A stretch of 64,000 nt of DNA from Ascarosepion bandense (lineage: Eukaryota; Mollusca; Cephalopoda; Sepiida; Sepiidae), in NCBI GenBank assembly GCA_037127315.1, contig JBBBDQ010000348.1:1772501-1836500 (forward strand), in the 5' to 3' direction. This document shows positions 63,856 to 64,000 of the stretch, in pieces. The translations under genes were made by a program, and so were the position numbers. Positions within the stretch are counted from its first letter, which is position 1; each line of letters starts with the position of its first letter. Below the pieces are notes generated by a model that saw only the letters and a program-made list of their open reading frames with translations, was not told where the DNA came from and ran no database searches.

Positions 63856-64000
63856 CTCTCTCTCTCCATCTCTCTCTCTCCATCTCTCTCTCTCTATCCA
63901 TCTTTCTCTCTCCCTCCATCTCTCTCTCCCCCTCTCTCTCTCTCTCCATCTCTATCTCCATCTCTATCTCTCCATCTATCTCTCCATCTCTCTCTCCACC
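63856..64000. repeat. (TC)n/(CATC)n pyrimidine microsatellite, runs off the window
   Basis: TCTC units with periodic CCATC, continuing to the right edge. Confidence 0.95.

Overview
This window is intergenic or intronic DNA from an animal with a large, AT-rich, repeat-dense genome. It contains no bacterial signal of any kind (no operons, Shine-Dalgarno sites or CRISPR). It has long (TA)n, (CA)n, (GATA)n and (CTTC)n tracts, several tRNA-headed SINE families, decayed non-LTR retrotransposons, Tc1/mariner debris and a Penelope-like element. From memory of such repeats I infer a coleoid cephalopod, most likely an octopus; this is an inference and not a database match. No complete protein-coding host gene was found. 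The only host-gene candidate is a possible last exon with 3' UTR and poly(A) signal at the left edge (about 95-822).

Layout. 1-0.9 kb: possible terminal exon and 3' UTR. 0.9-3.5 kb: a foldback with a (TA)n centre, a tRNA-derived SINE (family A), and a mariner fossil that still has both terminal inverted repeats. 4.8-9.5 kb: SINE-B copies, a 578-bp foldback with ~280-bp arms, an RTE-like LINE and Jockey/CR1-like LINE 3' ends. 11.3-13.1 kb: a 5S-rRNA-headed SINE inserted in a LINE tail, then a ~125-bp minisatellite. 14-18 kb: SINE-B composites, a ~780-bp unclassified repeat (element C) and a G-run minisatellite. 18-24 kb: largely unassigned, with a GC-richer block of CCAAT, CRE and octamer motifs (20.66-20.89 kb), a Tc1-like MITE and a foldback. 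24-35 kb: RTE-like copies, LINE tails, two more MITEs (one at 35.4 kb), Penelope-like remnants and element C. 35-42 kb: SINEs, satellite-like tandem duplications and large GATA arrays. 42.7-45.95 kb: a tandem array in which each ~170-bp unit carries its own (CTTC)n block; this creates long but meaningless ORFs. 46-50.5 kb: SINEs and an RT fragment. 50.8-54.2 kb: the most complete LINE, with endonuclease and reverse transcriptase on the minus strand but many stops. 56.8-59.7 kb: a Penelope-like element with RT motif C, a GIY-YIG endonuclease and terminal-repeat pieces in inverted orientation. 61-63.4 kb: class-II-tRNA-like heads and another Penelope-type C-terminus.

The features do not work together as a pathway. 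The window is a record of retrotransposition (LINEs providing machinery, SINEs using it), target-primed insertion into TA-rich sites, and microsatellite growth from element tails. The observations most worth following are the 5S-derived SINE with its target-site duplication and an uninterrupted paralogous site in the same window, the Penelope-like element with inverted terminal-repeat parts, the CRE/octamer block, and the many long inverted repeats that would form double-stranded RNA if transcribed.
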